Source of the DNA: Deltaproteobacteria bacterium
GTDB taxonomy: Bacteria; Desulfobacterota; Deferrimicrobia; Deferrimicrobiales; Deferrimicrobiaceae
DNA: 64,000 nucleotides
NCBI GenBank assembly: GCA_021815305.1
Contig: JAKAHC010000002.1
Coordinates: 288,112-352,111, forward strand
Direction of reading: 5' to 3'
Of the stretch, positions 60,277 through 64,000 are shown one piece after another (the first letter of the stretch is position 1; each line of letters starts with the position of its first letter). The translations under genes and the position numbers were made by a program. The notes under the pieces are model-generated. The model was not told where the DNA came from, made no database searches, and saw nothing but the letters and a program-made list of their open reading frames with translations.

Positions 60277-61499
60277 ACCTCTACTCCGCCGGGAAGGTCT
60301 CGTTCCGGTCCCTTCGCGCCAACAAGATGCGGTCCGCCCTGACGATGCTTGGGATGATCATCGGCGTCGCGGCGGTCATCGTCATGGTCGCCATCGGCGC
60401 GGGCGCCAACGAGAGAATCGCCGCCCAGATCGCCTCCGTCGGCTCGAACCTGCTGCTCGTCCTCCCCGGGAGCACGACATCCGGGGGGTTGCGGTCCGGC
60501 TTCGGGGGCACGCCCACCCTCACGATGGGGGACGCGAAGGCGATCCAGAAGGACCTCCCCGCCGTCGCCCTGGCTTCCCCCTCTTCCCGCTCCAGCGGTC
60601 CGGTGGTCTACGGGAACCAGAACTGGAGCACGATCATCCAGGGAGTCTCCCCCGAATACATGGAGATGCGCGACTGGAAGACCATCGCGGGGAGGTACTT
60701 CACCGAGCAGGAGATGGACGCGTCCTCGAAAGTGTGCCTGCTGGGCACCACGGTGGTCCAGAACCTCTTCGGAAGCGAGGACCCGATCGGGAAGATCGTC
60801 AGGATCAAGCAGGCCCCCTTCACTGTGGTCGGCGTGCTCGAGTCGAAGGGGCAATCCCCGCAGGGACAGGACCAGGACGACATCGTGCTCGTCCCCATCA
60901 CGACGCTTCTCAACAAGCTGGCCGGCTCCGCGCACGCAGGGTCGGTCGGCGTCATCCTCGTGCAGGCCGTCGACGGGGACCACGTCAAGGAGGCGGAGCG
61001 GGAGGTGGTCTCCCTCCTCCGGCAACGCCACAGGATCGGTCCGGGGCAGGACGACGACTTCTCCGTGCGGAACCTCTCCGAGATGCTGGCCCTGGCCGAG
61101 TCCGCCACCCGGATCATGAGCCTTCTCCTGGGAGGAATCGCCTCCGTATCGCTGGTGGTCGGAGGCATCGGGATCATGAACATCATGCTGGTGTCCGTGA
61201 CCGAGCGAACGCGGGAGATCGGGATCCGGATGGCCGTGGGCGCGCGGGAGCGGGACATCCTTTCCCAGTTCCTGATCGAGGCGGTCCTGCTGGCGCTGAC
61301 GGGGGGCGCGATCGGGATCGTCCTTGGCGCCGGCGGCGCGGTCCTCATCTCCAGGCTCGCCGGTTGGTCCACGCTCATCTCGCCCGCCGCCGCCCTTCTT
61401 GCCTTCGGCTTTTCCGCCGCGGTGGGCGTCTTCTTCGGCTTCTACCCGGCGAGGAAGGCTTCGCGCATGGACCCCATCGAGGCGCTGCGGTACGAGTAG
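60273..61499 (+). CDS. MacB-type ABC transporter permease (FtsX family)
   Basis: A 408-residue membrane protein with an N-terminal helix ([20 protein letters not shown]), a periplasmic MacB_PCD domain ([27 protein letters not shown]-like segment) and three C-terminal helices ([40 protein letters not shown]). [19 protein letters not shown] and [14 protein letters not shown] are family hallmarks. Last gene of the tripartite pump operon. The substrate is unknown: peptides, macrolides and lipopeptides are typical. Confidence 0.92.
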   Translation: MNLYSAGKVSFRSLRANKMRSALTMLGMIIGVAAVIVMVAIGAGANERIAAQIASVGSNLLLVLPGSTTSGGLRSGFGGTPTLTMGDAKAIQKDLPAVALASPSSRSSGPVVYGNQNWSTIIQGVSPEYMEMRDWKTIAGRYFTEQEMDASSKVCLLGTTVVQNLFGSEDPIGKIVRIKQAPFTVVGVLESKGQSPQGQDQDDIVLVPITTLLNKLAGSAHAGSVGVILVQAVDGDHVKEAEREVVSLLRQRHRIGPGQDDDFSVRNLSEMLALAESATRIMSLLLGGIASVSLVVGGIGIMNIMLVSVTERTREIGIRMAVGARERDILSQFLIEAVLLALTGGAIGIVLGAGGAVLISRLAGWSTLISPAAALLAFGFSAAVGVFFGFYPARKASRMDPIEALRYE

Positions 61500-61524
61500 G
61501 GACGGGGCGGTCCCATACCGCCGG

Positions 61525-62214
61525 TCACTCTTCGGGGAACCGCACGGTAATGGAGGTGTGCGCCGTTCCCTTCTCTCCCCTGGGCCTCTCCGCCTGCACC
61601 AGCACCTCCGTGACCGGCCCTTTCGGGGCGCGATCGTACGCCGCCCGGAAATCCTCCAGGAGATCGCGGGAGTTGGTCACCCTCTTTCCCGCCTCCTCCG
61701 GCCCCGCGACGATGAACACGGTCTCCTCTTCCCAGAGCCGGTACATCGACCCGACGGGCAGGTGGTTTCCCCACGCGTACGTCAGACGGATTCCCGACGG
61801 CCGGAATCCGTCCCACAACTCCCGAAAGAAGATCCGGATGCGCTTCCGGATTCCCAGGGACAGGAAGTCCTTTCCGAACACGAAGGTGGCCGATGCCGGG
61901 AAATACGCCTCCCCGCGCCGGTATTCGTTTCCCGAAAAGTTGACGTTGTCTACGGCAAACGCCAAGGAGGCGCCGGAAGGCTTCCACCGCCCGTCCCGCT
62001 CGTACGCCACCCCGGTCCCGGGAGGGAGTGCAAGTTCGACGGAGATCCCGTTGTCGGTATAGCCCGCACGCCGTTCCGGGAGGGAAAGCCATCGACCCGC
62101 CGAACCCTCCACCCACCCCCACTTCGCGTCCGCCGCGCGCGCCGCCGGCGCCGATACGCCGAGAAGCGCCGCGCATGCGAGGGACAGGACCGCGACACGC
62201 ATCCGATCAGGCAT
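61525..62214 (-). CDS. exported DUF3047-like protein
   Basis: ATG 62214 gives 229 residues, overlapping the stop of the upstream CinA-like gene by 8 bp. A signal peptide (VAVLSLACAALLGVSAPAARA) is followed by a beta-rich domain. Segments such as YFPASATFVFGKDFLS, RLTYAWGNHLPVGSMY, ETVFIVAGPEEAGKRV and TNSRDLLEDFRAAYDRAP recall DUF3047 proteins. Function unknown, periplasmic. Confidence 0.55.
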   Translation of the reverse strand: MPDRMRVAVLSLACAALLGVSAPAARAADAKWGWVEGSAGRWLSLPERRAGYTDNGISVELALPPGTGVAYERDGRWKPSGASLAFAVDNVNFSGNEYRRGEAYFPASATFVFGKDFLSLGIRKRIRIFFRELWDGFRPSGIRLTYAWGNHLPVGSMYRLWEEETVFIVAGPEEAGKRVTNSRDLLEDFRAAYDRAPKGPVTEVLVQAERPRGEKGTAHTSITVRFPEE

Positions 62215-62962
62215 CGTCCCCCCGTTCCTCCGTGCGGCGCAGCACCTTGAAGCCGACGCCCGCAAGTTTCTCCTCGAATTGCGAAGCGCACGCGGACGTC
62301 CGTTCGAACCCCGCGCCGCGAAACACCACCCGCACGCGGAACTCCCCCTCGTTGACGGGATAGGACCCGACGCCGACGTCGGGATGCGACGACATCACCT
62401 CATTCATGATCCCGGCGTAGGACGATTCGGGCGCCATGGAATAGAGGGTGATCCGGCTTTTGCGGTTACCGGCCACCAGGGGCTTCACCCACCCGAACAT
62501 CTCCTGGAGGAGCCGCGGAATCCCCGGGAACGCGGCCATTCCCCCGATGTAGAACCCCGGCGCGCCCGAAAGCGGGTTCGGGATGAGGATCGCGCCTTCC
62601 GGGACATACGCCATCAGGATGCGGTATTCCGGATTCCCCCCCTGGAAGGAGCGGGCTTCGAGCGCAGCCTTCGCCTCCTCGTTCAGGACGAGGGGGACCC
62701 CGGCGACCTGGGCCACGGCATCGCGGGTGATGTCGTCGGGGGTGGGGCCGATGCCCCCCGTCAGGATCAGAAGATCCGTTTCCTCGAGGTACATCCGCAG
62801 GTGCCGAACGACGGTTGGGACGTCGTCCGGCAGGACCGCGCACAGGGCGACCTCCGCCCCCCATTCGTTCAGCAGGGGAATCATGAAGGCGAGGTTCGCC
62901 TCTTTCGTCTCCCCTTTCAGCACCTCGTCGCCGAGGATGACGATCCCCACCCTTGTCGCCAT
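62207..62962 (-). CDS. CinA-like molybdopterin-binding-domain protein
   Basis: ATG 62962 follows GGGGGAG; 251 residues. The MoCF/CinA N-domain is clear: VGIVILGDEVLKGETKEANL, LLILTGGIGPTPDDITRDAV and VLIPNPLSGAPGF-like segment. The C-terminal amidase domain of full-length CinA is absent. Possible role in pyridine nucleotide or ADP-ribose recycling, or in molybdopterin metabolism. Divergent from purM. Confidence 0.83.
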   Translation of the reverse strand: MATRVGIVILGDEVLKGETKEANLAFMIPLLNEWGAEVALCAVLPDDVPTVVRHLRMYLEETDLLILTGGIGPTPDDITRDAVAQVAGVPLVLNEEAKAALEARSFQGGNPEYRILMAYVPEGAILIPNPLSGAPGFYIGGMAAFPGIPRLLQEMFGWVKPLVAGNRKSRITLYSMAPESSYAGIMNEVMSSHPDVGVGSYPVNEGEFRVRVVFRGAGFERTSACASQFEEKLAGVGFKVLRRTEERGDDA

Positions 62963-63016
62963 GCTCCCCCCCGTCCTCAAACCTTCTTATAATACCCTTG
63001 CACGGGGGGAAAATCA

Positions 63017-63045
63017 TTGACATACCCTTCCGCGGAGCCGTAACT
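63017..63045 (+). promoter_or_regulatory. possible sigma-70 promoter for purM
   Basis: TTGACA at 63017-63022 is a consensus -35; after 17 bases the -10 reads GTAACT, which is weak. The start would be about 25 bases before the TTG start codon of purM. Confidence 0.35.
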
Positions 63046-63074
63046 TGGGGTACATTCCGACCGGAGCGGCAACG

Positions 63075-64000
63075 TTGGGAAAACCCGTCACCTACAAGGA
63101 CGCAGGCGTGGACATCGGCGAGGGGGACCGCCTCGTCTCCCTGATCAAGCCGATGGTCCGTTCCACGAACCGCCGGGAAGTGCTGGGGGAGATCGGCTCC
63201 TTCGCGGGCTTCTTCCGGTTTCCCGCCCGCCGGTACAGGGACCCTGTGCTCGTGGCGGGCACCGACGGCGTCGGCACCAAAGTGAAAGTGGCGGCGATGG
63301 CCGGCAGGATGGACACCGTCGGGACCGACCTGGTGGCGATGTGCGTCAACGACATCCTCGTCCACGGGGCGGAGCCTCTTTTTTTCCTCGACTACTACGC
63401 CACCGGCAAGCTTTCGGCGCGGGAGGGAGCGGCGGTGGTTTCGGGCGTCGCCGAGGGATGCCGCCAGGCCGGTTGCGCCTTGCTGGGCGGGGAGACCGCG
63501 GAGATGCCCTCGGTCTACGCGCGGGGAGAATTCGACCTTGCGGGATTCGCCGTGGGTGTCGTGGACCGCCGCGCAATCCTCGACGGGTCGGGCGTCCGTC
63601 CCGGCGATGTCCTGGTCGGCCTGGCCTCCTCCGGGCTGCACAGCAACGGGTACTCCCTCGCCCGGAAGGTGGTCTTCGAAATCCTCGGGAAGAAGATCCG
63701 CCAGAGAGTGCCCGATTGGGGGACCACAGTCGCGGAGGAACTGCTGCGCCCCACGCGGATCTACGTCCGCCCCGTCCTCTCCCTGCACCGCAAGCGGCCC
63801 GTCCTGGGGATGGCGCACATCACCGGCGGCGGCATCACGGGGAACGTCCCCCGATCCCTCCCCCACGGCGTGACCGCCGTGGTCGACCGCTCGGCGTGGG
63901 AGGTCCCTCCCGTCTTCCGGACCCTCTGTGAGGCGGCACGCCTCCCCGAGGAAGAGGCGTTCCGCACGTTCAACATGGGGATCGGCATGGTGCTGATGGT
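63075..64000 (+). CDS. purM: phosphoribosylformylglycinamidine cyclo-ligase PurM (cut by window edge)
   Basis: TTG 63075, with GGAG 8 bases upstream, begins GKPVTYKDAGVDIGEGDRLV; 308 codons are visible of about 345. It makes AIR from FGAM with ATP in purine synthesis. Motifs: AGTDGVGTKVKVA, CVNDILVHGAEPLFFLDYYA, LGGETAEMPSVY, VGLASSGLHSNGYSLARKVV and HITGGGITGNVPR. An upstream TTG at 63045 is possible but overlaps the proposed -10. The C-terminus lies beyond the edge. Confidence 0.93.
   Translation, partial: MGKPVTYKDAGVDIGEGDRLVSLIKPMVRSTNRREVLGEIGSFAGFFRFPARRYRDPVLVAGTDGVGTKVKVAAMAGRMDTVGTDLVAMCVNDILVHGAEPLFFLDYYATGKLSAREGAAVVSGVAEGCRQAGCALLGGETAEMPSVYARGEFDLAGFAVGVVDRRAILDGSGVRPGDVLVGLASSGLHSNGYSLARKVVFEILGKKIRQRVPDWGTTVAEELLRPTRIYVRPVLSLHRKRPVLGMAHITGGGITGNVPRSLPHGVTAVVDRSAWEVPPVFRTLCEAARLPEEEAFRTFNMGIGMVLM

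Noticed and set aside
1-64000. CRISPR arrays, rRNA genes, prophage or replication origin
   Set aside because: No regularly spaced repeats, rRNA sequence, phage structural genes or DnaA-box clusters were seen.

Overview
The window is about 64 kb of GC-rich bacterial chromosome. Gene content suggests a Desulfobacterota / Desulfuromonadia-like (former Deltaproteobacteria, Geobacter-related) organism: a large exopolysaccharide locus with sigma-54 response regulators, a branched-chain-type ABC transporter with an acyl-CoA ligase and a PaaK-like ligase, and a sodium-symporter-fused histidine kinase. The taxonomic placement is inference, because no rRNA or marker phylogeny is available here.

Region 1 (1-36 kb, nearly all on the minus strand) is an exopolysaccharide assembly locus of the Wzx/Wzy type. 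It holds export and length-control genes (Wza-like 32361-32966, outer-membrane barrel 31085-32359, Wzz-like 3893-5395, BY-kinase 5401-6195), an initiating sugar transferase with a GGDEF-like N-terminus (2412-3605), a flippase (14259-15719), a polymerase/ligase (18492-19940) and three GT4 glycosyltransferases. Sugar-nucleotide genes are an AlgD-type GDP-mannose dehydrogenase and a WlbA/B/C-like trio for a diacetamido-uronic acid. Modification genes are two FemAB-like proteins, two deacetylase-like proteins, hexapeptide acyltransferases, a DUF362 protein, a B12/radical-SAM protein, two secreted beta-helix proteins and an M28 peptidase. The left edge cuts an acyl carrier protein gene. A sigma-54 activator (33052-34530) and a histidine kinase with a degenerate receiver (34734-35873) close the locus. 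A textbook-like sigma-54 promoter lies before the sugar transferase. No exosortase gene is present in the window.

The most unusual signal is in the M28 peptidase. Its reading frame is interrupted by a single in-frame TGA (24533-24535). The same frame continues with the conserved C-terminal M28 sequence, including the last metal-ligand histidine, and then overlaps the next gene. Twelve bases after the TGA is a perfect 7-bp hairpin with a GGUC loop, the loop of the E. coli fdhF SECIS. This is a candidate selenocysteine-containing secreted M28 peptidase. A plain nonsense mutation is the main alternative.

Region 2 (36-42 kb): a tRNA-Met(CAT), a secreted FG-GAP-like protein, an isochorismatase-family hydrolase, an M24 peptidase, a DUF169 gene broken by a T6 frameshift, a PaaK-like ligase and an inverted REP-like pair.

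Region 3 (42-54 kb) is a regulated uptake unit. An SSS-fused histidine kinase and a sigma-54 response regulator are encoded just upstream of a livG-fadD-livH-livM-livK-livF operon. A near-perfect sigma-54 promoter and upstream palindromes lie between them, so the two-component pair probably controls the operon.

Region 4 (54-64 kb) holds housekeeping and efflux genes: DUF4124, RluA-type pseudouridine synthase, universal stress protein, cyclophilin, a TolC-MacA-MacB(ATPase)-MacB(permease) operon on the plus strand, a DUF3047-like protein, a CinA/MoaB-domain protein and the start of purM (cut by the right edge).
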